Positions 46,733 to 55,068 of a stretch of DNA of 64,000 nt are shown here, piece after piece (the first letter of the stretch is position 1; every line of letters begins with the position of its first letter). The translations under genes and the position numbers were made by a program. Origin of the DNA: Acaudatibacter sp035532115 (lineage in GTDB: Bacteria > Pseudomonadota > Alphaproteobacteria > Caulobacterales > Caulobacteraceae); the NCBI GenBank assembly GCA_035532115.1, contig DATKRO010000088.1:46363-110362 (forward strand), in the 5' to 3' direction. The notes under the pieces were generated by a model. The model had not been told where the DNA came from, did not search any database, and saw only the letters and a list, made by a program, of their open reading frames with translations.

Positions 46733-47487
46733 GAGCGCCTGGCCCCCTAGGCGGCGCGATCGCGGCGATGCTCGCGAGCGCCGCCGCCCATGCCCAGACC
46801 GTCGCCGCGCCGACGGCCGCATCGGCCAGCCCCGCCCCCTACGGCTCGCCGGTGAACGACGAGCAGGTCTGGGCGCATCTCGTCGTCGATCAGCTCGAGG
46901 CGCGCATCGCCCGCGGCGACACCGGCCTGCGCTGGCAGGCGCAGGCCTGGGCCGGCCCGGACGAGTGGCGCATCTGGCTGAAGAGCGAGGGCGAGGCGAC
47001 GCGCCACGGCGTCGAGGACGGCCAGCAGGAGGCCTATTTCAGCAAGCCGGTCTCCACCTACTGGGACGTTCAGGCAGGCGGCCGCTACGATCTGGATTCC
47101 CGGCCCGGCCGCGCCTGGGCGGCGATCGGGGTGGAGGGTCTGGCGCCCCGGTTCTTCAACGTCGACGCCACCGCCTACGCCGGCCAGAAGGGGCTGGCCG
47201 GCAAGCTCGAGGTCTCCTACGACCAGCTGATCACCAATCGGCTGGTGCTGCAGCCGAAGGCCGAACTCAATCTCTACGGCCAGAACGATCCCGCCCGCCT
47301 CGTCGGCGCCGGCGTCTCCGATCTCGATGCGGGCCTGAGGCTCCGCTACGAAATCACCCGCAAGTTCGCGCCCTACGTCGGCGTCACCTGGGAACAGGGC
47401 TTCGGCCGCACCGCCGACCTGATGCGCCGCGCCGGCCGCGGCGCCGGCGCGGTGCGCTTCACCGTCGGCCTTGCGACCTGGATGTGA
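46729..47487 (+). CDS. copB: Copper resistance outer-membrane protein CopB
   Basis: A 252-aa outer-membrane beta-barrel protein of the CopB family, with a signal peptide ending AHAQ. The core shows LVVDQLEAR, WKSEGE-like LKSEGEAT, RYDLDSRPGR, the YEITRKFAPYVGV strand and a terminal barrel strand VRFTVGLATWM. Shorter than many CopB proteins because it lacks the N-terminal Met/His-rich segment. It overlaps copA by ATGA. The last 29 bp overlap the 3' end of the convergent thiolase-like gene. Confidence 0.93.
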   Translation: MRAPGPLGGAIAAMLASAAAHAQTVAAPTAASASPAPYGSPVNDEQVWAHLVVDQLEARIARGDTGLRWQAQAWAGPDEWRIWLKSEGEATRHGVEDGQQEAYFSKPVSTYWDVQAGGRYDLDSRPGRAWAAIGVEGLAPRFFNVDATAYAGQKGLAGKLEVSYDQLITNRLVLQPKAELNLYGQNDPARLVGAGVSDLDAGLRLRYEITRKFAPYVGVTWEQGFGRTADLMRRAGRGAGAVRFTVGLATWM

Positions 47488-49012
47488 GGTCGAGGGTCGG
47501 CGCCAGCGAGACCGCCACGCGGCGGCCGCGCTCGTCGCGGCGGCAGGCGACTTCGGCGCCCAGGGGATCCTCGGCGATCATCTTGCGCACCAGCGCCTCG
47601 TCGTCGGGATCGGTAGCGGCGGCGAAGCGCTCGCCGGCGGCGGTGCGGCAGACGAGCACGCCCTGCGGCGCCGCGCGGCTGTAGTCGACGGTGTAGGTCT
47701 CCACCCTTCCTTGCGCCGCCGCGTCGGGCGCGAGCGCCGGGGCGGGCCAGGCGTCGATCTCGGCCTGCAGGCCGGCGCTGTCGAAGCCGCGCCAGTCGCT
47801 CGGCCGCGTCGAATAGACGCCGACGGAATATTTCGACAGGAAGCCGCCGTTGGCGCCGACGAAGCCGTGCGCGCCCGGCCTTGCGCGCAAGGCACGCGTC
47901 ATCGCGGCGATGGCGTGCATGGAATAGTTGTTGCCGGCGCCGCCGAAGAACGGCAGCCCGCCGGTGAGCGTCAGCGGCCGGCCGTCGTCGGGCGCGATGC
48001 CGAGCCCGTCGCGGACGGCGAAGACGGCGATGGGAAAGCAGCTGTAGAGGTCGAGGCAGGCGAGGTCGGCGAGACCGACGCCGGCGATCTCCAGGGCGCG
48101 CCGGCTTGCGAACACGGCGGCCGGATAGGCGCCGAGGTCGGCCCGCTGCATCGGCAGCCGTTCGGCGACGTCGGCGCCGCCGTGCAGATAGACCAGGCGA
48201 TCCTCGCTGACCCCGAGGGCGCGCGCCCGCCCGGCCGAGGCGATCAGCACCGCCGCGCCCTGGTTGGCCTGGTCGCGCGCCACCACCCGGCGCGGAAACG
48301 GATCGGCGACCAGGCGGTTGCGGGGCGTGACCTCGGCGAGGTCCGCCGCCGCGAGCGCCTCGGGCGCCATGGCGTGCGGGTTCTGCGCGGCGACGCGGGT
48401 GAAGGGGGCGAAGAGTTCGCCCATGGCCAGCGCATAGTCGCGGCGCGACAGCCCCAGCCTGGCGCGGCGGGCGTTCTCGAACAGCGCATAGACCTGGATC
48501 GGCGTGCGCGCCCCGGCCTGGGCGATCTCCACCGAGTTCATCGGCGCGGCGCCGAAGCCGCGGTCCTCCAGCTCGCCGTCCTGGGTGTCGCTCCAGTCGC
48601 GCGTCTCGCCCCGGGCGGTCAGCGCCCGCACCGTGGAGATCGCCTCGGCGCCGCAGATCAGCGCCAGGCCCAGCTCGCCGCGGCCGATCTGCTGGCTCAG
48701 CTCGTTGACGAGGTGCTGCGGCCCCTGCCCGCCCACCACCTCCAGGATCGCCCGGGCCGGGTCCGCGCCGATGCGCCGCGCCACCGAGCGGGGGAAGTTG
48801 TTCGACCGGCCGAACGGCGCCACCGCATTCGGCCCCGAGATCTCGAACTGGCGGATGGCCGCGACCACCTCGATCGCCGGGGCGAGCGCGCCCGTCGGGC
48901 CGGCGTCCTGCAGCGCCGCCCGCGCCGCAGCCGCCGCCAGGGCCACCGGCGACAGCGCGGCGTAGCCCGCGGAGTCGATCCGCTCCGAGGCCTCGCCGAC
49001 CCCGATGATCAC
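47459..49012 (-). CDS. Thiolase-like protein (acetyl-CoA acetyltransferase family, TLP1 type)
   Basis: A 517-aa thiolase-fold protein starting at GTG 49012 (VIIGVGEASERID). The usual nucleophilic Cys of thiolases is absent from the N-terminal half; the equivalent segment reads VVGGQGPQHLVNELSQQI, as in the TLP1 subgroup. The C-terminal ~75 residues (from about 435) match the extra domain of that subgroup. The YSCFPIAV segment takes the place of the HDCF motif. The catalytic activity of such proteins is unsettled; a role in CoA-thioester turnover fits the neighbours. It converges with copB and is divergent from the ACAD pair. Confidence 0.85.
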   Translation of the reverse strand: MIIGVGEASERIDSAGYAALSPVALAAAAARAALQDAGPTGALAPAIEVVAAIRQFEISGPNAVAPFGRSNNFPRSVARRIGADPARAILEVVGGQGPQHLVNELSQQIGRGELGLALICGAEAISTVRALTARGETRDWSDTQDGELEDRGFGAAPMNSVEIAQAGARTPIQVYALFENARRARLGLSRRDYALAMGELFAPFTRVAAQNPHAMAPEALAAADLAEVTPRNRLVADPFPRRVVARDQANQGAAVLIASAGRARALGVSEDRLVYLHGGADVAERLPMQRADLGAYPAAVFASRRALEIAGVGLADLACLDLYSCFPIAVFAVRDGLGIAPDDGRPLTLTGGLPFFGGAGNNYSMHAIAAMTRALRARPGAHGFVGANGGFLSKYSVGVYSTRPSDWRGFDSAGLQAEIDAWPAPALAPDAAAQGRVETYTVDYSRAAPQGVLVCRTAAGERFAAATDPDDEALVRKMIAEDPLGAEVACRRDERGRRVAVSLAPTLDLTSRSQGRR

Positions 49013-49150
49013 CGGTCTCAGATCGTCCAGGATGGCGCTTCCTCCAATATCCGCAAGATCCGGCTTTGTGTGGCCGGGCTGACGGAGCGGAACTCAAGCC
49101 ATGCGCCGCCTACGGAGCACGGCCCCGAGTCAACGAGACGCTGATCTTCG

Positions 49151-49272
49151 CCGTCACCCCGGCCAAGCGAAGCGCGAGCCGGGGCCGGACGCGCCGCAGC
49201 CGAGCTGGAAGTCGTCCTGGAAGCGGCGGCCCCGGCCCCGGATCGCCCTTTCAGGCCGTCCGGGGAGACGGC
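49151..49272. repeat. Palindrome-ended intergenic repeat, copy A
   Basis: Begins CCGTCACCCCGGCC and ends GGCCGTC-CGGGG-GACGG, so the ends are imperfect inverted repeats. Internal landmarks AAGCGAAGCGCGAGCCGGGG and CCGAGCTGGAA are shared with copy C at 59095. It lies between the divergent thiolase-like and ACAD genes. Confidence 0.8.
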
Positions 49273-49378
49273 GATGGTTTCCTCTCGCCATCCGACCGCA
49301 TCGTCATGCGCCGTCCACGGCGTCGGCGGGGTTTTCTGCGGCCGCGCCTCTGGTATGAGCGTGGAGCGGAGAGGAAGC

Positions 49379-50491
49379 ATGGCGAGGCTGACGGCCGAGG
49401 ATCGAACCGCGCTCACCGACGCGCTGCGCCGCCTGCTGGCCGAGCACGGCGGCGAGGCGCAGGTGCGCCAGGCGATGCAGACCGGGCGCGGCTACGATCC
49501 TGACCTCTGGCGCCGGCTCGCCGAGATGGGGGTCGTCGGGCTGATCGCGCCGGAGGCCTGCGGCGGCGCGGGGCTCGGGCCGGTGGAGCTGGAGCTGGTG
49601 ATGGAGGAGGCCGGCGCTGCGCTGCTGTGCTCGCCGCTGATCTCCTCGGGGGTGCTGGCGCCGGCGCTCTTGCAGGCGCTGGGCGACGAGGAGGCGTGTC
49701 TGCGGCTGCTGCCGGGCATCGCCGGCGGCGCGACCATCGCCACCGTGGCCCTGACCGGGCCGGCCGGCGGCTGGACCGAGGCCGACCTCGCGCTCGAGGC
49801 GGCCAGCGATGGCGCCGGCTGGACCCTCACGGGCGAAGCCTCGTTCGTCACCGAGGGCCAGGGCGCCGACGTGCTGCTGGCGGTGGCGCGCACCCGCGAG
49901 GGCGCGGCGGTGTTCGAGGTGGACCCGCGCGGCGGCGGCGTCGAGGTGAAGGCGCTGCCCACCTTCGACCCTACCTTGCGCCTCGCCAGCATGGCGTTTT
50001 GCGAGGCCCCCGCCCGCGCCCTCGCCGGCGCCCGTCCGGCCTGGGACGCGGTCGAGGCGGCCATGGACCTGGCGCGGCTGGCCCTCGCCGGCGAAGCGGC
50101 GGGCGGCGCCCGGCGCGTGCTGGACGCCACCGTCGACTACGCCAGGCAGCGCATCCAGTTCGGCCGCCCGATCGGCAGCTTCCAGGCGATCAAGCACATG
50201 GCGGCCGACATGCTGCTGGAGACCGAATCGGCCATCTCGGCGGCGCGCCACGCGGCCCGCGCCCTCGCCGAGGACGACGCCGGCGCCGGCGCGGCGGTGA
50301 GTCTGGCGTCCTTCGCCTGCGCCGACGCCTTCGTCGGCGCCGCGGCCGCCAGCATCCAGATGCACGGCGGCATCGCCTTCACCTGGGCGCACCCGGCCCA
50401 CCTCTATCTGCGCCGCGCCCGCGCCGACGCCCAGCTCTTCGGCGCGCCCTCGTTCCACCGCGAGCGCTATCTCGCCCAGCTCGGAGGCTGA
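49379..50491 (+). CDS. Acyl-CoA dehydrogenase family protein, probable non-catalytic partner
   Basis: A 370-aa ACAD with the N-terminal helical, middle beta and C-terminal helical domains. The segments YARQRIQFGRPIGSFQAIKHMAADM and QMHGGIAFTWAHPAHLYLRRA are typical. The catalytic Glu expected in FTWE is Ala (A337), and the alternative helix-G Glu is also Ala (MDLARLALAG, A232). That suggests it needs a catalytic partner, most likely the next gene's product, as in the alpha2-beta2 ACADs of steroid catabolism. ATG 49379 has GAGAGGAA upstream. The next gene follows by 2 bp. Confidence 0.92.
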   Translation: MARLTAEDRTALTDALRRLLAEHGGEAQVRQAMQTGRGYDPDLWRRLAEMGVVGLIAPEACGGAGLGPVELELVMEEAGAALLCSPLISSGVLAPALLQALGDEEACLRLLPGIAGGATIATVALTGPAGGWTEADLALEAASDGAGWTLTGEASFVTEGQGADVLLAVARTREGAAVFEVDPRGGGVEVKALPTFDPTLRLASMAFCEAPARALAGARPAWDAVEAAMDLARLALAGEAAGGARRVLDATVDYARQRIQFGRPIGSFQAIKHMAADMLLETESAISAARHAARALAEDDAGAGAAVSLASFACADAFVGAAAASIQMHGGIAFTWAHPAHLYLRRARADAQLFGAPSFHRERYLAQLGG

Positions 50492-50493
50492 CC

Positions 50494-51729
50494 ATGGCGC
50501 ACACGTCTGACGCGGCGAGCGAGGCCCCGGACGACGAGGCCCTGCGCCGCGAAGTCCAGGGCTGGCTCGCCGCCAACTGGGATCCGAAGCGCCGTGCCGC
50601 CGCCGCGGGCGGCGCAGGCTGGACCACCAGCCCGGAGCATCGCGCCTGGCTCGCCAAGGTGGTCGAGGCGCGCTGGGCGGCGCCGCGCTGGCCGCTCGAA
50701 TGGTTCGGGCGCGCCCTGGGCGACGCGCAGGCCCGCATCGTCGAGCGCGCCTTCGCCGCCGTCGGCGCGCCGGGCAGCGGCCAGGACCGCACCAACCTCT
50801 GGGCCAACACGGCGCTGGCCCACGCCACCGCCTCGTTCAAGGCCAGGATCGTGCCGGCGCTGCTGCGGGGCGAGGTCGCCATGTGCCTGCTCTATTCCGA
50901 GCCCGGCGCCGGTTCGGACCTCGCCGGCGTGCGCACCCGCGCCGAGCGCGCGGGCGACCACTTCGTCGTCAACGGCCAGAAGGTCTGGACCTCGGGCGCG
51001 GCCACCGCCGACTATGGCATGCTGATCGCCCGCACCGACTGGGACGCCCCCAAGCACCGCGGCATCAGCTTCTTCTTCCTGCCGATGAAGCAGCCGGGGG
51101 TCGAGGTGCGGCCGCTGCGCCAGATCACCGGCGAGTCCCACTTCAACGAAGTGTTCTTCACCGACGCCGTCGCGCCCGCCGAGAATCTGCTCGGTCCGCT
51201 GAACGGCGGCTGGGGCGTGCTGCAGACCGCGCTCGCCTACGAGCGCTCGGTGATGGGCGAGGGCGCGCGCGGCCCGCGCAGCGGGCTCGCCGAAAGCGCC
51301 GGCGAAGAGCCGCTGATCGCCCTGGCGCGCGAGGCCGGCCGGCTCGCGGACCCACTGATCCGCCAGGACATCGCCCGCGTCATCGGCTTCAAGCGCCTCA
51401 ACGCCCTCAACGCCGCCAGGGCCAAGGCCGACCTCGCCCAGGGGACCTCGTCGCCGGTGATGTCGCTGGGCAAGCTGGCCATGAGCCGCATCCTGCATGA
51501 GGAGGCGCGCGTGCGCACCGCGATCCTCGGGCCCATGAGCCTCTTCGAAGGCCCCGACTATCCCAGGGCCGAGGACGCCAACTTCCTGACGCTCAACGCC
51601 TATTTCACCTCCATCGGCGGCGGCACCGACCAGATCCAGCGCAACATCATCGGCGAGCGGGTGCTGGGGCTGCCCAGGGAGCCGCAGGTCGATCGCGACG
51701 CGCCGTTCCGGCAGGTGCGGGGGAGCTAG
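50494..51729 (+). CDS. Acyl-CoA dehydrogenase family protein, probable catalytic partner
   Basis: A 411-aa ACAD with FAD/substrate motifs CLLYSEPGAGSDLAGVRTRAER, WTSGAATADYGMLIARTD, and the C-terminal SIGGGTDQIQRNIIGERVLGLP. A helix-G Glu is present in LQTALAYERSVMGEG (E250), the position used as the base in isovaleryl-CoA dehydrogenase and in some heteromeric ACADs. Paired with the preceding gene (2-bp gap, GGAGG ribosome site inside that gene's end), it likely forms a heterotetramer that introduces a 2,3-double bond into an unidentified acyl-CoA. Confidence 0.92.
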   Translation: MAHTSDAASEAPDDEALRREVQGWLAANWDPKRRAAAAGGAGWTTSPEHRAWLAKVVEARWAAPRWPLEWFGRALGDAQARIVERAFAAVGAPGSGQDRTNLWANTALAHATASFKARIVPALLRGEVAMCLLYSEPGAGSDLAGVRTRAERAGDHFVVNGQKVWTSGAATADYGMLIARTDWDAPKHRGISFFFLPMKQPGVEVRPLRQITGESHFNEVFFTDAVAPAENLLGPLNGGWGVLQTALAYERSVMGEGARGPRSGLAESAGEEPLIALAREAGRLADPLIRQDIARVIGFKRLNALNAARAKADLAQGTSSPVMSLGKLAMSRILHEEARVRTAILGPMSLFEGPDYPRAEDANFLTLNAYFTSIGGGTDQIQRNIIGERVLGLPREPQVDRDAPFRQVRGS

Positions 51730-51730
51730 C

Positions 51731-52405
51731 ATGAACGGCAAGGTCATCGTCGTAACCGGCGGCTTCGGCGCGCTGGGACGCGCCGTCGCCGCGGCGGCGA
51801 GGAACGGCGGCGCGCGCATCGCGGTGATCGACAGGATCGAGGCCGGCGAGGCCGAGTTCGACCTGGCGCTCGGCGGGGTCGATCTCGCCGACGCCGGCGC
51901 GGCCGGGCGCGCGATGGATCACGTCGCCCAGCGCCTCGGCAGCCTCGACGGCCTCGCCAACCTCGCCGGCGGCTTTCGCTGGATCACCCTGGACGAGGGC
52001 GGCGCCGAGGCCTGGAGCGAACTCTACCGCATCAACGCGGTGACCGCGGCGACCGCGAGCCGCGCCGCCCTGCCGCACCTGAAGGCGCAGGGCGGCGCGA
52101 TCGTCAGCGTCGCGGCCGCGGCCGCCGCCCGGGCGGCCGGCGGCATGGGACCCTACGCGGCCTCCAAGTCGGCGGTGCTGCGCCTCACCGAGAGCCTCGC
52201 CGAGGAGCTGAAGGACGCGGGCGTGCGCGTCAACGCCGTCTCGCCCACCATCATCGACACGCCCCAGAACCGCGCCGACATGCCCAAGGCCGACTTTTCC
52301 CGCTGGGTCCAGCCCGCCGCGCTCGCCGACGTCATCCTCTTCCTGCTCTCCGACGCCGCCCGCGCCGTCACCGGCGCCAACCTGCTGGTGGCGGGGCGGG
52401 TCTGA
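51731..52405 (+). CDS. SDR family protein lacking the catalytic serine
   Basis: A 224-aa short SDR. GGFGALG is near residue 10 and YAASK is in place. The position 13 residues before the Tyr, normally the catalytic Ser, is Ala in a run of six alanines (IVSVAAAAAARAA). The coenzyme-binding NNAG motif is changed to NLAGG. Either a low-activity or altered-function SDR. It starts 1 bp after the ACAD stop, so it is co-translated with the ACAD pair. Confidence 0.88.
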   Translation: MNGKVIVVTGGFGALGRAVAAAARNGGARIAVIDRIEAGEAEFDLALGGVDLADAGAAGRAMDHVAQRLGSLDGLANLAGGFRWITLDEGGAEAWSELYRINAVTAATASRAALPHLKAQGGAIVSVAAAAAARAAGGMGPYAASKSAVLRLTESLAEELKDAGVRVNAVSPTIIDTPQNRADMPKADFSRWVQPAALADVILFLLSDAARAVTGANLLVAGRV

Positions 52406-52439
52406 GCAGAGCCTGGCCACGAAAAGCGCGAATCCGGCC

Positions 52440-52745
52440 GTGGCCCGAACGCCCGAACACCGTCGCCGGCCTCGCCGCCAAAAAAGGCCGAACTGGAGAA
52501 GCTGCGGGACCAGCTCGCCGCCGACCTCGGCGCGATCACGGCCGACATAGATCACTTGGACGCCGCCATGCGGTTATTCGGCGAGCGCCAGGCCGGGGGG
52601 CGTTACGTGCGCCAGTTCCGCGCTCGCAGGGGCTCCGCGCGCCGCTTCGCGCTGGCGCCGCTCAGGGCGCTCCAGGGCCGATCACGTCGCGCGATCTCAC
52701 CGAGCGTTGGTGCGCCAAACGGGGGTCTCTGAAAAACGGCGTTAC
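52440..52745 (+). pseudogene. Remnant of a small coiled-coil/winged-helix hypothetical protein
   Basis: Pieces of one protein appear in successive frames: VARTP, then NTVAGLAAK, then KAELEKLRDQLAADL and ITADIDHLDAAMRLFGE, then YVRQFRARRGSARRFALAPLRALQ, then ITSRDLTERWCAKRG. Joined, they resemble a common uncharacterised alphaproteobacterial protein (AGL-x-AKRAEL, DLDHxDAxxRLF, then LTSRDIAERVM). At least three frameshifts separate them: near 52455, in the A-run at 52480-52485, and near 52680. The gene is dead. The rest of 52406-52924 holds only a candidate promoter. Confidence 0.7.
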
Positions 52746-52777
52746 TCCCGAGCCGGCGAGGAACGCGCCCATTTCAC

Positions 52778-52805
52778 TTGACGTTAAGATCGGGGCGTAC
52801 ATATT
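52778..52805 (+). promoter_or_regulatory. Candidate sigma-70-type promoter for the NYN gene
   Basis: TTGACG (52778-52783) and CATATT (52800-52805) are separated by 16 bp in an AT-richer patch about 120 bp upstream of the NYN-domain frame. A GGAG ribosome site sits 7 bp before ATG 52925. Confidence 0.45.
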
Positions 52806-52924
52806 GGTCCTATCAACTTCCTTCCCGCTGGACACGCCACCTCGGAGTGGCCTCTGGCTGGGTTATCTCCTTTATCACGCCGACCCATTATCCGGCCTCA
52901 CACGTTGGATGATGGAGTCTCGGT

Positions 52925-53603
52925 ATGGCCGCAGAGCCTCAAACAAAGCGAGCCGTCGCGTTCTTCGACGGCCAAAATCTCTACCACTCAGCCAAGGCCG
53001 CCTTCGGCTACACCTTCCCGAACTACGATCCCGTGGCGCTCGCCAATCTCGCATGCGCCAAGATGGGGTGGAACTGCGAAGGCGTCTACTTCTACACGGG
53101 CATTCCGGACGCCGCCGATAACGCGTTCTGGAATCACTTCTGGGTCGCCAAGGGCGCCCAGATGGGTCGGATGGGCGTGAAGGTCTACACGCGGTCGCTG
53201 CGCTACCGGAACAAGACGGTGAAGCTGCCGGACGGCACGTCGTTCTCGTTCCTCGATGGTGACGAGAAGGGCATCGACGTTCGCCCTCGACGTGATCCGG
53301 ACGGCTCAGGAGCGCACCTACGACGTAGCGCTTCTGTTTTGCCGCGACCAAGACCTGTCGGAGGTGGCGGACGAGCTCCGGCTGATCTCCGGCCAGCAAA
53401 AGCGGTGGATCAAAATTGCGTCGGCCTATCCCTACAGCCCAGCGGTCAAGGGCGCCGTAGGCATCCAGCGCACCGACTGGGTGAGGATAGATCGGGCCGA
53501 ATATGACCGTTGCATTGACCATCGCGACTACCGGCCTAAGCCCGCCGCCGCCAATAACCCGCCCATTGGCGGGAAACCGAGTGCGTCAGGGAAGCGGACG
53601 TAG
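52925..53603 (+). pseudogene. NYN-domain (LabA/DUF88-like) protein, frameshifted
   Basis: The first frame carries VAFFDGQNLYHSAK (the first acidic active-site Asp of PIN-like NYN nucleases) and runs to DGDEKGIDVR. Near 53281-53290 it shifts; the continuation ALDVIRTAQERTYDVALLFCRDQDLSEVADELR, with the second acidic cluster, lies in another frame to a stop at 53603. The junction lacks two bases modulo three. The normal GIDVRLALD would fit a 5-bp loss between neighbouring CGCC repeats (inference). NYN proteins are predicted RNases, often in defence or accessory regions. Confidence 0.82.
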
Positions 53604-53767
53604 CGGACAAGAACTGTTCGCCATTGGACACCCGCCGCCGATCCTCGCGCCACGCCATCTCGGGGGCGTAGGACGCGAGGCAGGGGCCGGCGATATGGTG
53701 TCGAGGCCGATTTCCGCGCGGCGGATGCGGCTGCAGAAATCTCGGCTCTGCCCAAGCGCTCGCCGTA

Positions 53768-53922
53768 TCATTCCACGAACTCGGCAACGCGTTTGCGGCC
53801 TCTGCCGCGCCGACGATGCCGGCGACTCCGATCACGGCGGGCCAGTACGGAATCAGGTCCGCGATGATGGAGCCTTGGCGGACATCCTTGACGAAGATCG
53901 TCGCGTCGCAGACCAGCTTCAC
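53768..53922 (-). pseudogene. Fragment of an uncharacterised gene
   Basis: About 50 codons from GTG 53922 read KLVCDATIFVKDVRQGSIIA then DLIPYWPAVIGVAGIVGAAE, a plausible beta-strand plus membrane-helix segment. The normal end (VAEFVE then stop) appears in another frame right after AANAL, so a frameshift is present. Upstream sequence in the same frame is not recognisable, so the 5' part is missing. I cannot name the family. Between 53604 and 53767 I see nothing coding. Confidence 0.45.
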
Positions 53923-53978
53923 TGACGCTGCGGCGCCCCCTTAGCCTTGGGCGCAAATCGATCCGGGAGGGATCCAAG

Positions 53979-54881
53979 ATGGCGGGACTGTGTGACGGAC
54001 GGGTGGCGATCGTCACCGGCGGCGGACGCGGCATCGGGCGCGAGTACTGCCTGATGCTCGCCGCCGAGGGCGCGAAGGTGGTGGTCAACGATCTGGGCGG
54101 CTCGCGCGATGGGACCGGCGCCGACCAGGGTCCGGCCCACGAGGTGGTGGCCGAGATCAGGGCCGCCGGCGGCGAGGCGGTGGCCAACGGCGCCGACGTC
54201 TCCAACTGGGATCAGGCCAAGGGCATGATCGACGAGGCGGTGCGCTCGTTCGGCCGGCTCGACGTCCTGATCAACAACGCCGGCATCCTGCGCGACCGCA
54301 TGCTGGTCAACATGACCGAGGCCGAGTGGGACGCGGTGATCCAGGTGCATCTGAAGGGCACCTTCGCCCCGGCCCACCACGCCGCCGCCTATTGGCGCGA
54401 CGCCAGCAAGGCGAGCGGCCAGCCGGTCAATGCGCGGCTCATCAACACCTCGTCGGTCTCGGGCATCTACGGCAACATCGGCCAGACCAACTATGGCGCG
54501 GCCAAGATGGGCGTCGCCGCCTTCACCATCATCGCCGCGCGCGAGCTGCGCCGCTACGGCGTGACCGTCAACGCCATCGCGCCGGGCGCGCTGACGCGGC
54601 TCACCGAGGATCTCGGGGGCCCGGTGACCGAGGAGCGCCGCCGCTCAGGAGACCCGAAGTGGGTGGCCCCCATCGCGGTCTGGCTGGCCAGCGAGCACTC
54701 GGCCGCGGTGACGGGGCGGATGTTCGAGGCCTCTGGCGGCGTGCTCGCCATCGCCGAGGGCTGGCACCGCGGCCCGTCCGCCAGGCCGGTCCAGGACCCG
54801 GGCGAGATCGGCCCCATCGTCGCCGAGCTCATGGCCAAGGCCCGCAAGAACGCCGGCATGAACGGCCAGGATCTGGATTAG
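53979..54881 (+). CDS. SDR family oxidoreductase, MFE-2-like (3-hydroxyacyl-CoA dehydrogenase type)
   Basis: A 300-aa SDR with GGGRGIG, NNAG, a proper catalytic Ser and YGAAK. The stretch VVNDLGGSRDGTGADQGPAHEVVAEIRAAGGEAVANGADVS is characteristic of the dehydrogenase part of peroxisomal multifunctional enzyme 2 and its bacterial relatives, which oxidise 3-hydroxyacyl-CoA. This suits a place in the surrounding CoA catabolic set. GGGAGG lies upstream of the ATG. Convergent with the enoyl-CoA hydratase gene, with repeat copy B between them. Confidence 0.9.
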   Translation: MAGLCDGRVAIVTGGGRGIGREYCLMLAAEGAKVVVNDLGGSRDGTGADQGPAHEVVAEIRAAGGEAVANGADVSNWDQAKGMIDEAVRSFGRLDVLINNAGILRDRMLVNMTEAEWDAVIQVHLKGTFAPAHHAAAYWRDASKASGQPVNARLINTSSVSGIYGNIGQTNYGAAKMGVAAFTIIAARELRRYGVTVNAIAPGALTRLTEDLGGPVTEERRRSGDPKWVAPIAVWLASEHSAAVTGRMFEASGGVLAIAEGWHRGPSARPVQDPGEIGPIVAELMAKARKNAGMNGQDLD

Positions 54882-54902
54882 CCGCCCGAGCCACATCCTG
54901 CG

Positions 54903-55041
54903 CCGTCACCCCGGCCGGAGCGCGCAGCGCGGAGAGCCGGGGCCGGACGGGTCGACGCCGATACGACCTCCAGCTCGGCAGCGGCGCCTCCGGCCCCGGG
55001 TCTGCGCTCCGGCTTCGCCGAAGCTCCGCCCGGGTGACGCC
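54903..55041. repeat. Palindrome-ended intergenic repeat, copy B
   Basis: Begins CCGTCACCCCGGCC like copies A and C and ends CCCGGGTGACG. The interior is more diverged (extra CTCCGGCTTCGCCGAAGC segment, itself a small hairpin). It lies between convergent genes, where it could act as a transcription terminator. Confidence 0.75.
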
Positions 55042-55068
55042 GTGGCTTTGCCGTTGCGCATCGGCTCG

